A DNA stretch of 64,000 nt from Oxytricha trifallax (Eukaryota; Ciliophora; Spirotrichea; Sporadotrichida; Oxytrichidae): positions 1 through 64,000 of the forward strand of contig ARYC01001081.1 in the NCBI GenBank assembly GCA_000711775.1, written 5' to 3'. Below are positions 20,365-33,292 of this stretch, one piece after another; positions within the stretch are counted from its first letter, which is position 1, and the number at the start of each line of letters is the position of its first letter. The translations under genes were made by a program, and so were the position numbers. A model generated the notes under the pieces. That model was given only the letters and a program-made list of their open reading frames with translations. It was not told the origin of the DNA and searched no databases.

Positions 20365-23078
20365 TCGAAGCTGCAAATATTTTCCTAAATGTTTTTTATG
20401 GTATTATAAGTCTCCAAATTTTACCTCTATTACTCTCGGTCTTTCGGAGTAATATATTTAAATAAAATAAAGAAATACTAAAATATTAAATTTTAATTAA
20501 ATTTTAATTAATATCAAGATGAACTTATTTAAATTGCTATCATAATCAAAATTCCTTATCTATGTAATTAGATATTTTATAAATATACTATCTATTGTAT
20601 TTTTCTGTTCTAACTGGGATTAGTTTTTCCAAAATAATTGACTAAAATTTAATAAAAGGGTTTTGGGGATTGAATGCAAAGATGTTTTCTGTTCTTTCGA
20701 GTTTAAATATTACAAATATTAGTCTTCTAAAGGGGATGCCATTCTAAAAACATCATTAGAGAAAGATTCTCTTTAAATATGATTTTAAGAGGCCTACTCA
20801 TCGGCAATATGAGAATTACTAGAGTGATTGCTTTAAAATATATAAGATATACGAAAGTCATAATTAAATTAAGAATTTTTAATAATCTAAATTTTATTGC
20901 TCATTGTAATGGTTTTTTATTTGAAACTTAAATTTAATTTGTTAAAAAGCTAGGATTTTAGCTCTCCTCTGATAAGCTCCTGAAAAAGATACAACTAATT
21001 ACCTCTCATGATAATAATAATAATATTTGATATATTTAATTAATTTAAGAAATAAGTTTATTATAGATTTGATAATGAATTGAGGGAATTGTTGTTCACT
21101 ATTTTTAATAAACTTGTTAATTGAAACAAGCTAGTCATTTGGGTTTAAATCGAAATATATTGAATTTTCTGTATTTTATCTTTCAATAATTTTCAGTCCA
21201 ATTAAGGTATTTTGCTTATCACTGTGTAGTACTATACATATATATTTATTATAAAAGTAATCAAAAATCTTTATATTAAATTATCTACTATTATTTATAC
21301 ATTTAATAATTCACAAATATTTAATAATTATATATATTTTTCGAAGGCATAGGTATTTAAGATCATCACGCAGGGATCTTAAAATTTAAGTGTCTACACC
21401 AGCTTTATTTCACAGTTATTTAAAATATCTACCTCGTAAATTTCAAGTTAACTAATGAATAAAAAATTAAATAAAATGCTTCTTAAGTAGAATTAGAATT
21501 TATGATTTTTTTATCCTTTATTGATTAGTTTTAATTTCTTAAATAAAATTATTTAAGGGTTTTAAGCTATAGAATATTAATAATTTTAATATATATTCTT
21601 AAAAATGACAAAATATAGTATAAAATTTATTGTTGAATGACTCTAATATAAAGAGTTTTATTGATATTTCTAAGCTAAAATAATTTTTAGACTTAATATA
21701 TTAATTAAGTTAAATCAACAATATATCCTTTTTTCATCATTAGTAATTCGGTTTTTACATTTTTAGTTTCTAGTAATATTTATTAGATAAAAATATTTTT
21801 TTTAAGTTTAATACTTATTAAATAAAGTTGATATTTACTGTATTGAAAATAAAAAAAATAAGTCTATTATCATTTGCCATATATAAGTCTTAAATTTATG
21901 TCAGTCACTTAAATTCCCAAATTAATTACGTTCAAGTGATATAAATAAAAATAATTATGGTAAAATATATATAACAATACTTTCAACTTTAGAAAATTAG
22001 AAATAGGCTACATTTTTTCTTAGTAACAACTTCCTCTCTATACTTTTGTTAGCTAGGTTAAATATTTAAACTTCACTCTAGTTCTTGTAATACATTTAAG
22101 AAAAAGAATGCTTAGTATATGAATAAATTTTATAAATAAATATATAAAGTTGATATGTATAAGATTAGGCTAATTTTCCCTCAAGAAAAATGTAAGATAA
22201 GAAAATGAACTTATATTGAATGAGTCATGTTAAGAATTTAAATTAAAACTATCAGGTTTTTATTAGGATGAAGAACATGATAGAGCCTTTTGAAATCATA
22301 TAATGGTCCATAAGATGGAGGAAAATTTGGTAGATTACTGTTATTGAAAATTCATGGGTTGCATTTATCAAATAAGTATTCTTTTTATATTTATTAATAA
22401 ATTTTAATTATGGATTTCCCTGTATTTTTAATAATTGCAACTATGTATTTAGTCAACTTGATAATTTAAGGCTTGTCTTGATTACTCTAGAATATTTTAA
22501 CTTTGCATTAATGCTTAATTAAGAATATATATTATTTATTTTACTAAGATTTCTAATTTTTTGCTCATTTAGCATAAATTATAAATATTATTTTTAAAAT
22601 AGCTTAAAGTTGATCATAATGGTTTACTTCTGAAATTATGCAAAGACATATTTTTTATTGTAGAAAAGTATTTAAATCACCTCATGTAATTGCTTCTCCA
22701 CCATAGGTTTGAGGTTTTTTTATCGAATCCCTGAAAATGTATGATCATGATATTATAAATAAATATTATTATCTAGATAGAAATTTCTAAGTTATTCTTT
22801 ATGACTTTTAAGAATTATCCTTTATATATTAAAATTAATTTAATATAATTTAGAGATAAAATTAAATTTATTTTAATATTATTATAATTTTTCAAAATGA
22901 TACTGAAACTTTAAGTAGTCATCGCCCAGAGCTAATTTAATTTAATTTATCATATTAATTTTATTATTTTATAAGCTTAGACATTAGCAGGATATTTCTC
23001 TATAAATCCTTGCTTAATGTGTATTTTTCCATATACAGTGTCTTCATTGAATTTCTAGATGTAGGTACTCTTTTCCAT
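20365..23078 (-). CDS. host gene copy P2 (multi-MDS, no large insertions)
   Basis: Coding islands in linear order on the minus strand are 23078-22985 (start ATG 23078-23076, GKIHIKQGFIEKYPANV), 22730-22615 (GIRQKNLKPMVEKQ), 22095-22030 (YYKNQSEVQIFNLANKSIE), 21440-21345 (EIYEVDILNNCEIKLVQ), 21185-21085 (YFDLNPNDQLVSINKFIKNS), 21010-20945, 20760-20680 and 20455-20365 (RVIEVKFGDLQYHKKHLGKYL). This matches copy P1 segment by segment. The two copies have diverged far in the intervening AT-rich DNA, but the islands keep their protein sequence, which indicates selection. I do not recognise the protein family. Confidence 0.72.
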
Positions 23079-23263
23079 TGTTACTTTTTTAAATTTTAAA
23101 GACTATTTCTGTGTTTATATAATATATATTTAATTTCAAGTCAATATATTACTTAATTTAGTAAATGAGCATCTATATAAGTTTATTTAGCAATTATAGT
23201 AATAAAATTAAATGAAATTTAAATCAGTTTTAACAAAGAATAATAATTTTATCATTAACTCAA

Positions 23264-25460
23264 TCAGAGCACTTCAGACTTGATATTTTAATTTAAATCG
23301 CTTTTCTTATCGTTCTCTTCAAAGGGAAATTTCATGTTTTCTAATATTCTTTTTATAAATCTATGTGGTATCTTAAGTTTCCAGATGCTTCCCTTGTTAT
23401 CTGGTTTTAGATTTATTATTTTTATTAAATAATTGTATAAAAAATTAGAAAAACTCAAATTAAAACAAATAAGTTTCTTCCTGATAATGAAAATAACGAA
23501 ACTATCTCTTAACTCCTCATATATTAATGAGACAGTAGGGGAAGCATATTACTCAGATGGGTTTAAATTTTATAATAAAAATTCCAATTAATAAAAGGAT
23601 TTGATTTATTGAACACTTGGAATATCTCTCCATTTAGATTCTCTATCTATGAAAAATAAATATGTATATATTATCAATTATTTTTGAGTATACTTAATTA
23701 TATAAGTTAATTAATAATGTTTGTAAATGAATAATCCAGAAGTAATTTCAATTAATAGTCTCTTAAAATAAGTAGCAAGGGTGGTCTGTCTGTTTCAAAT
23801 TTCTAATTCAAAATTATAACTTAATCATTAGTAGACATATTGTAATTTAATTAGTCTAGAGTATCTTTTAAAATTAATGCTTTAAACTATTTTTAAATAA
23901 TTATACTTATTATTTAAATTATCTCTGCATATGATTTGAAATTGAGGCTTCATATAGACCCCTTAAGTTAAATTATAATATTTAAAATAAAATAATTCTT
24001 TATCAATTAAAATAATATTATAATAATTTAGTTCCAACAATATTCCAAATATATCTTTGATTTGCCAATGATTACGTGATATATCCTCCTGAGTTATAGC
24101 TTTAATCAATTTTTATTGATTAATTGATGAATAAATAGGGATACTTCTAGAGGTTTAGAGTGAAAAATTCATGAACTTTTGCTGATCTAAAATGCAACTC
24201 AAATAATTAATCTTTAGTTGAATTATCTTTCCCATTCACCTTTTAGATTTACTGATATAAAATTTAAATAAAAAATAAGAAATCAAACCAAATTTGTATT
24301 TATAAGTTCATTTTTAAGAATATTATTTTTAAAAAATATGATATCCCATATTTGTCTTCAAAAGGATTTTCTGTTCAATAGACAATGTTTTGATTAATAA
24401 TCTAAATGTAGAGATAAATTATCTAAAATGAATAAATTATTTGATATTGAAAATTTGCAATTCATGTTTATTTCTAAACCACAGTAAGAATTCATAATCA
24501 TTCAGCTTTATTAATTATGGTTTTTCTGGCAGAGTCAGCTAAAAATTAATTGGATACTTGTTTTTCACTCTAAATACTACGAGTCTATTAACAAATATAA
24601 TTAATATCTAGTTTATGTTTTCATTTAACTATAATAAAATCTAAAATTTATATAATAAGTAAATTCTATTGTTGAGAGCGTAGGCGCATCTATATTTCTT
24701 ATCACTATAGATCCATTGTATCGTACTAACTCTAAGTTTCTATTAATTTTTTTCTTTTAAATTTCTCTGTGTCAAGTACATGTAGTCTTTTTCAGCAGTA
24801 ATGAAACTAATATGTTCTAAGTAAATTAATTTATGTTAAAATGATAGAAAAATTTGCAATTGGTTTATATTTATGCATAAAACTTATTTATTTTTATTTT
24901 TAAAATGATTGTAATGAACCCTAAAAACAGTTCATATTTTTTAATTATTTACAAATTTTAAAGTGTTTAATTACTTATTCGGATTAACAATCACATTTAT
25001 TTGAAATTTATATTTTAGAATTTTTAAAATTATGATATCTTAAAGATCAATATTACAGAAGAAAAAAGATCTTTATCATAGTTTAAACAGTACTCAATCA
25101 TTCAATTAATGTATGATTGATTTATAAATGATTTGCTATACATTTATAATTCTCTCATGTAAATTCAAAAGAATTGATAGGAAGAGTTTAAAGATCAATT
25201 TAAGCTATTCAAATAAAAAGGAATATTTTAAAATTAATTTAAAAGTGATATAAAATTTTTATTAACATATTTACAAATCCAGAGAGTTACAATATATCAA
25301 AACAGTGAAAAATTTGGAGATTTTTAGTTTTACAAGGTAAAATCAATTAAATTTATTTAAGTCATTAAAAATATATATAATATAAAATATATGTTAGTCC
25401 GCAGTCATTTGCATAGATTCGGGGAAGAAATCAAGATGCCCATCACATATTTCAATTGTA
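23264..25460 (-). CDS. host gene in many MDS islands, product unknown
   Basis: Minus-strand islands include 25470-25385 (NWGTIEICDGHLDFFPESMQ), 24810-24690 (FITAEKDYMYLTQRNLKEK), 24560-24470 (LPEKPQLIKLNDYEFLLWF), 24400-24345, 24230-24190 (NLKGEWERQFNQ), 24110-24000 (ISRNHWQIKDIFGILLELN), 23970-23930, 23660-23430 (DRESKWRDIPSVQ, NPSEQYASPTVSLIYEEL) and 23420-23264 (SIWKLKIPHRFIKRILENMK), ending at TGA 23266-23264. The order appears linear. Its upstream extent is not clear. No confident family assignment. Confidence 0.6.
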
Positions 25461-25479
25461 CCCCAATTTGTTTTTTGCC

Positions 25480-26755
25480 AATATTTCTTTTTAAAAAAGC
25501 TTTTCTGAACGATTTTATTGGAATATTTTATACAAATTTATAACATATTTATAATAAAAAATTATGAAAAATACTCAAATTGGAATTAGTTGTCATTATT
25601 CTTGATCCTATTAATAATTATTTTTTAATACGGTAATTAATAATTAATTTTTATATTTATATATCTATCACTGAAATTAAATAGTTATGTCAAAAGTAAA
25701 TTATATTATTAATAATTATACATTTATCATAAACCGGTTTATTAATTTATTTTCTATTAAATTGAAATAACTTACCTAAAAAATATATTTGCTTACTATT
25801 TTAAATTCAAAATCTTTTTAAGAATATCATAATTAATATTTAAAAATAAACTTTATAATAAAATTATAGGAACAATAAATGCAAAATAAAATTTATTTTA
25901 TCATACTTATTTTTAATAATTTAGCTTTATTAATTGATCTCTTAAACAAATTAATATAAATTAATAAACATTATTTATAACAATAGAATTTAAATCAAAT
26001 TATTAAAAATTTATTTTGATTCAAAGCATTTTTATTGAAAAGTCAGCTTAGATCTACTCATGATAGTTTAGTGGTATATTTTAAATATAAATTATCTTTT
26101 ATATATGTTATCTAATGTAGATAATATAAAGCATATTAAAATTTGCAATTAATAAAATACATATGAATTTATTTTGTATTAAAAGATTTAAATTTTGTTG
26201 GATTATAAATACATAATACTAAAAGTGATATTTATAATTATAAAAAAAGAAATTCAATTTAATAAGTTAGTAATCCTTTTTTCTTTTGCTAAGAATTACT
26301 TGTAATTCTATTGAATTCAACAAATATACTTAACACTGTTTAATTTCAATATTTTTTATAATTTAGACTTATAGAATTTGCTTTTCTTATAAGAAAACGA
26401 AAGAATCAGTAATTTCTAAAAATTTCTAAATACAAATAATAATTGATTTAAATTATTTTATTTAAGAAAGTTACCTTAAACTGAATAAATAAAAATCTTA
26501 TTTAAACTAATTTCTCGAAAATCAACCATTCCAAAAATATTAAGTCAAAATAAAAACTTTTTAATGCTAATTATTCTTATAAAAGGGATTTTTAGCGATA
26601 AACTTAAACTATTTAACCAACTATTTGATAAAGTGTTGTATATGTTCACATTAATTAACTCTAGATTATTTTATTAATAAATCTATTTGTAAAGACAATT
26701 GTGAATATGAGGCATTCTAAAATTAATTATATTATAATATAAAAAAATTATGAAT
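25480..26755. other. AT-rich stretch without clear features
   Basis: Very AT-rich, low-complexity-like DNA. I see no long inverted repeat and no convincing coding island. It may hold small MDSs I cannot recognise. Confidence 0.4.
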
Positions 26756-26759
26756 ATTA

Positions 26760-27172
26760 TTGTAGAAATACTTTTGAATTTGGAAAATAAATTTTAATTA
26801 AATATTTAGTAATTCAAAATATTGGTAGTTAAAGTTGACAAATTTAAACGATCTTGGACTCATTCGATAAGGAATTAAAATTAGCTGGACTTTATTATTG
26901 GCGGTACTATTTTATCTCATCGAGGGAGTGAGATAACTTTATTTTAATGTGAGGGTATAACTTAATGAATTTAGATGAGTTTAATTAAAATAAAGTTATC
27001 TCACTCCCTCGATGAGATAAAATAGTACCGCCAATAATAAAGTCCAGCTAATTTTAATTCCCAATCGAATGAGCCCAAGATCGTTCAAATTGGCCTACTA
27101 TAACTGCCAATATTTTGAATTACTAAATATTTAATTAAAATTAATTTTCCAAATTCAAATATATTCCTACTA
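26760..27172. mobile_element. TA-type palindromic MITE (family M)
   Basis: The element starts TTGTAGAAATACTTTTGAAT after a TA and ends with a near complement before TA. The core contains TTAGCTGGACTTTATTATTG and GCGGTACTATTTTATCTCAT, with inverted copies around a loop of about 50 bp. Arms of about 180 bp pair well. Non-coding. Confidence 0.9.
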
Positions 27173-27924
27173 TATAATTCTCCGCTAGCCAACTTTCTCA
27201 GAACAAACTTGATTAAAAGTTAAATAATATTATAAATTTTTAAACACAGTAAATTTCTAACCATGTTCATAAACATAGATTCTCTGATTCGTATGTCAGC
27301 TAAAATAATTATATATCAACTTTTATTATAAAATATGTTAATGGGTAATAAGTAATATAAAAACAAAAGTATAGTATTATAAATACAAATATTAAAATTA
27401 ATTTATAATAAATACACATCTTTACAAGCAATTATTTTAATAATTTTTAGTTAGTCTTTTATATTTAATATTCTATTATTCAATATGATAAGTAATACTT
27501 ATTAATGTTTGATTATTCATTTTTTAAAGATAAATATTTTTAAGATTAATCAGAATTCGTATTTCTATGAAACCTTTGCTAAATTTCAAATGAAATATTA
27601 GATTTAATAAAAAAATATCATATGAGATTCATGATTAAGCTTAATTAGATTTTACTATCAACAATATAGACAATATGTTTAATTATAATCTTCGAACATT
27701 GATTTAATATAGCATTATATTAATACGACCAATATATAAATGGTTTATACAAAAAAAATTTTTTTATTAAAAAAAAAAGAAAATTTTCCTAAGGAATAAC
27801 GAGATCCTTTAAGCACTAGAATATTTTTTTCTATATTAATAGGAATGTGATTGATTTATAAAAAACATAAAAGATTTAAATTAATGTTTTACTTCTAATA
27901 AATATTTTAAAAAATACTGTTATT

Positions 27925-28100
27925 TTCATTGCAAAAAGCGCTGTTAGAAAAGGAAAAATGGAAACATGGTAAATAATTATTAAATTAATAATCATTAAAT
28001 CTGATTATCAAATATAATTTGGTGGTCACCAAAAATTTAAAGGTCATAAAGATCATTCGACAAGACTTAGAATCATTAATCATTAAGGTCTAGAGTAAAA
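27925..28100 (+). CDS. possible coding island, unknown
   Basis: The plus strand reads IAKSAVRKGKMETWQ and, slightly downstream, FGGHQKFKGHKDHSTRLRI under the ciliate code, with locally reduced AT content. This could be one or two MDSs. No family recognised and no linked segments established. Confidence 0.35.
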
Positions 28101-29037
28101 TTTTTTATTTTTTAAGTTAAAGAAGTCTGTATTACAAAGATATAGAATAATAATATTAACATATATATTTTAGTTAGCTTAATTATTAATAAAATATAGT
28201 TTTTCATTTTATATTTGTATTAAGTATATTTTACCAAAATGATATGTAAATACATTCAAAAATTATTTAAGTTCCTGAATGACCTTAAATAATATTATAA
28301 TCTTATAAAAATTATTGGCATTAAATAAATTTTATTCAATATATCAAATCATGATTGTAGAAAGGTTCTTAAATGATTCATACGAAGTGTTTTTTTTATT
28401 TATTAATTTTATTAAAAGTTTTAGGATATTTATTAACAAATTAATTTGCTATTTGATATGTGTTTATAGAATTGAATAAGTTTAAGTCTTGTATTATTTA
28501 TGGATTTTAATTGTCGTTTTACTATAAAGTAAATATTTATATGTTGTGATCTTCGCTATATCTTAAAAATATTGGTAAATTTCCATTGCCCTAGTTTTAA
28601 TTCATCATAAATATTTAGTCTTTTTGCCCAAAGAAAAAGTCATACTATGATTTATTTAATTAAAAAAATCTTATCTTAAATTTATTAAAATGAAAGGTCA
28701 GATAGTTTGAAAATGAGCATTTTTCTCGCGAAATTATCGAAATCATGATACTAATTACTAACATACTTTTTATTCATTTCGCTATTGAGAATTAAGTTTA
28801 TTTATTAACGTAAAAATAAAAGCTATACGAATTACACAAAAGATTTTCTCAAAAATAAGTTTTAAAAGAATTTCTCATTTTGTTACTATTAATCTTTGAG
28901 TTTAATTTTTAAATAGTGCTTTGGAATTTCAATTTAGATCATGAGAATGAAAATTGAATGAAATTTGTCATTTTAATGAGTAAGTAAGCAGTGCGTTTGG
29001 TAAATAACAATATGTCTAAATAAAATAATAATATATA

Positions 29038-29160
29038 AAAGCGTAGGGAGGTTGAGGTAGTGTGGAGAGAAGGAAAAGAAAGATGTGGAGGGAGAGGGGA
29101 GATATTTTTGGAGGGGAGGGACGTATGTTTGGGGTAGTTATTGGTGATGTATCCGAAGGA
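29038..29160. other. G/A-rich purine island
   Basis: About 120 bp of strongly G-rich, purine-biased plus strand (GGAGGGAGAGGGGAGA, GGAGGGGAGGGACG) lies in otherwise AT-rich surroundings. It contains several G-runs spaced as in potential G-quadruplexes. No repeat partner or coding frame was found. Confidence 0.6.
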
Positions 29161-29370
29161 ATACTTTCTAATATTTTAGTAATCTATAATAATTATTTAT
29201 TACCTTAGCAACTTTTATTTTCTCTAAGAATTATTAAATATGATTTAATTAATTTAAGTAAAATTATAAATAATTAACTTTATATAAATATAATTTTTAA
29301 ATTAAAATTTAATAAAGTTCCCTATGCTCAAAATAGGAATTTACTACCTTAAAAATATAAAGGGATGCTC

Positions 29371-29495
29371 ATGTTGTCTCAATTCGTAAAATGAGAGATA
29401 TTTATGATCTCTCAGGCATAATTCATATTAATAATCTTTAAGCTCCTGAACTTTATTAAACTACACGTAGCTTTAGTTTTTAGGAAGCAATATTA
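29371..29495 (+). CDS. coding island (MDS), unknown host gene
   Basis: The plus strand reads DAHVVSIRKMRDIYDLSGII and then HINNLQAPELYQTTRSFSF with no stop under the ciliate code. The composition is protein-like. It is isolated from other recognisable segments. Confidence 0.5.
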
Positions 29496-30084
29496 ATAAA
29501 TAAATATATTTTACTATATTTAGAAAAATTTTCTTAGAATTATATAAAATTTACAAATTTAAAGTCAAAATAAATATTTTTAAATTATTAAAAAATAAAT
29601 ATAAATTAATATTGTTTACTCAGTTGATTTATTTTTCATGTTAAAAATAACTAATTTACAATCACTCCTGTAGAAGAATATTGATTATGATGAGTTAAGT
29701 TTTATCTTAAAATTTATATTCACATTATTAGGTTTCTATATATTTTAAATATTACAAAGTTTGATTATTGAAGTCAAATTCTTTAGATACTGATGTAAAA
29801 TATTACTAAAAATATCATTGGAAATATATTGTATTAATTATTATAGTACATTCTTTATGGTTTTACGCTTTACAGAGAAGATAAATATTTTATTTTATTT
29901 AAATAGACATTGAGCAATTCCATATATTAAACTACAAATTCTTTCTCATATGAAGTCATTATATTGAATACAGGGACCTTAGATTTAAAGAAGACCTTAT
30001 TTTAGTTTTAAATTATTAAAATTTATTAATAAAAATAAAAGTGAGGATATTCTATATTTTTCTATATTATTATAATATATAATC

Positions 30085-30175
30085 TTATTGCGCTTCTGTA
30101 GATTAACCTAGGTATAGCCATTTTCCATTCTAACATTATAAGATCTACAACTTCTTGTCTAGAAGAACAATTTTT
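30085..30175 (-). CDS. coding island (MDS), unknown host gene
   Basis: The minus strand reads SRQEVVDLIMLEWKMAIPRL and then IYRSAIR, an amphipathic-looking open stretch in less AT-rich sequence. Family not recognised. Confidence 0.45.
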
Positions 30176-30767
30176 TTAAAAAAATCATATTTCAAATTAA
30201 AGATTAACAAATCATAAATAAAATATATATAATAATAAACGTAGGGAAAGATTCCAGAAGACCTTGACTAATTTTAATTTTTCCATAGTTAGTTTTCTCG
30301 AAGAATAAATTATAATAAATTAAAGTTATTAATATAACAATATATTATATTTATAAAAGAAAACCCTATTGTTTAAACCTTAAGTAGAATTTAGAGTATT
30401 AATTGAAAAATAATAATTTATATAAGAAAAACTAAAAATATTAATAATTATTGACCAGAAAATTGGACAAACTATAATTATATTCTTAGGAAGTAATTTC
30501 AAAAATCTTGATTTACTAAAAGAAGACCATTTATCAATTTAAGTTAAGAAAATTTACCTTAGAAGAAGGTTCACATAATTTTTAAATTTATCATCGATAT
30601 CCCAATCTATCATTAACAATTAACTTACATTTTACTGAGAAAAAAATTATTATGCTTTAAGAAATATATAAATTTTTAGTTTTAGAGTGACCAATATTTA
30701 ATTAAATTTTATTAACAGATTTGATTTATATTTTATCAATATTAGTGACTTGCATTTCCATACAATA

Positions 30768-31188
30768 TTGTAGAAATACAATCGAAATTTTGAAATTAAA
30801 ATTAAATAATTCATAAATAAATTTAGTTACAAGTTTAGTAAACTAAATTGAGCATTTTTCACATTATAGTTTGAGAATTCTTAATTAGTTGGACTTTCTT
30901 TATTTTATCGGTACTTCTATTTTTATCTCTACACTCGTTCGATATAAGTTGACTATAATTGGAATGTATAATAAATAATTTAATTATTTTGCATCCAAAT
31001 AAAATCAATTTATATCGCTCCTAAGATAAAATTAATTTGTAGTTCCGATAATATAATATCCAACTATTTTTTAATTCATAATCGAAAGCGTCAAAGATCA
31101 TAAATATTATCTAATTTAACTGTCACTAATTTGATTTATTAATTATTAAATTTAAATTAATTTCCCAATTTCCATAGTACTACTTTTA
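30768..31188. mobile_element. diverged TA-type MITE (family M)
   Basis: It begins TTGTAGAAATACAATCGAAA after TA. The core keeps GTTGGACTTTCTTTATTTTATCGGTAC-like sequence (positions 30888-30915) and an inverted counterpart near 31030-31070. The arms are clearly decayed compared with the 26.8- and 56.0-kb copies, suggesting an older insertion. Confidence 0.75.
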
Positions 31189-31744
31189 TATTAATTATTA
31201 TCCATAATTTGACCTAATATATATTAAAGGATAATCCCCTAAAAATTATTATAATATTTACTTTATTTCTTCTCACTGATGCCTTCTAATTTTTATATAC
31301 ATAATAAAATATTTAAGATCATATTTATATATTCTATAAATGAAACAATTCTAAATTATAGATTAATTAATTTTATTATTACTCAATAATACACTGAAAT
31401 TAGTTATTGGGGCTTAACCTTATCAGATTAGTTTAATGAGATTATTCAAATATCTTTCGATACAATTAACATTTTGTTAATTTATTCACTTAAATATCGA
31501 TAATTCTCATTTAATTTTATAATTTATTGGTAAATATAATAATATATAGAATAATCTACAAAAAGAGATGTCAATTGAAATTAAAAATTAATTTATATTC
31601 CTATTAAATAAATTCGATAATATTTAATTTGATAATTTCCACCTATATAACTCATTATTTATATCTGAATCTTATATATTTATAGTGTCACTCTAAAAAT
31701 ATATTGTCTTACAAACTTATAATTTTCATGAATGCCTTTTCTTT

Positions 31745-31872
31745 GTATTTCTATTATTTTATGATTGAATCCAAGGTCAAGAATTTATAACAAATTTATT
31801 TGATGTTACTAAATTATAATACTCTAATCTTGACTGATTATACCTTCCTAGATGGCTTAAAGCTTTGTATTA
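31745..31872 (-). CDS. coding island (MDS), unknown host gene
   Basis: The minus strand reads RGLRNLIQSFKPSRKVQSVK and continues IRVLQFSNIKQICYKFLTLD with no stop. Basic, protein-like composition. Family not recognised. Confidence 0.5.
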
Positions 31873-32438
31873 AATTCCGTAAACCTCTTTATATAATAAA
31901 GATACTCTAATTGACAATTCTATACTTTAATGATAAAATAAATTAATAAAAGTAGGTAAAAGATTATATAAAGGCATTTCGTGTTTAAAATATTAATTGG
32001 GTTAAATAGAGTCATAATAACAACTGTAAAATATAACAATTCTTACATGCTCTAATTATACATATTTGTTTAACATTTAATACCTTAAATGTTTCTTTTA
32101 AATTAATTTTAATAGGAATTATATTTTTGATAAAATTTAATTAAAAAAATTATAAGTGTCATTTATTAGATAATTTTTAGAAGTTATTATGAGTATACTT
32201 TTATAATTAAAGATAAAAAACGATATAAGAGAAATTAAATATTTCTAATAACATTTACATCAAATTTTGCAAAATATATTGTGAAATTATAATATAATCT
32301 CTATAATATATAGTGATTTCTGAAATATAAAATTTAACTGAAATCTCTTAAAAATGATTGCTTGAAATTTAATAAAAATATATATTAATTAATAAGTCTT
32401 TCTAAAAATATAAAAGTGCATTTGTTATTAAATAAAGA

Positions 32439-33089
32439 GGGTATTACTTCTCTCACGCCCTCACTAATATCAGTGTAAAAATAAAATCTATAATAACCAT
32501 CACCAACAAGTTCAGGTAAAAAATCAAGAATTTAATAACAAAAAATGATGATCGAAAAACTCTAAGGCAATATAGCTTCTTGAAAAATTATCTATTTATC
32601 ATAAGTGCTAATATAAATATTTGTTTTTATTCATATTGTTATGTGAATATTATCCAAATAATTTTCACATTTTAACTTATTATATTTTTTTCCAGATATT
32701 TTGAGTCAATTTATGTACACTTCCAGTAACAAATTGATCAATTTCATTCAAAAATAAATTGATCTTACGTATTATTATCCTATAATTCTATTGCTTGATA
32801 CTCTGGAAGTGTACATAAATTAACTCAAAATATCTGGAAAAAAATATAATAAGTTAAATGTGAAAATTATTTGGATAATATTCACACAACAATATGAATA
32901 AAAACAAATATTTATATTAGCACTCATGATAAATAGATAATTTTTCAAGAAGCTATATTGCCTTAGAGTTTTTCGATCATCATTTTTTGTTATTAAATTC
33001 TTGATTTTTTACCTGAACTTGTTGGTGATGGTTATTATAGATTTTATTTTTACATTGATATTAGTGGGGGCGTGAGAGAAGTAATACCC
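32439..33089. mobile_element. 650-bp palindromic foldback element
   Basis: The ends are GGGTATTACTTCTCTCACGC and its complement, with arms of about 295 bp that are nearly identical and a loop at about 32735-32795. The flanking octamers AATAAAGA and TATATAGA agree at 6 of 8 bases, compatible with a decayed 8-bp duplication. No coding capacity. Confidence 0.85.
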
Positions 33090-33292
33090 TATATAGACAA
33101 TTCTAATGAATAACACAACACATTTATTCCAACTATAAGCCTTTATCAAACGAAATTAGATTGTCTATCGACAAAAAAAATTAATTATAATAATGATATT
33201 TGCTAAAGTTTGTAAAACTATAATTTAAAAATCTGGTAATTTGTGTTAAATTAAAAATAAAGAATAAACGAAGTTGATAATCATTAATAGTT

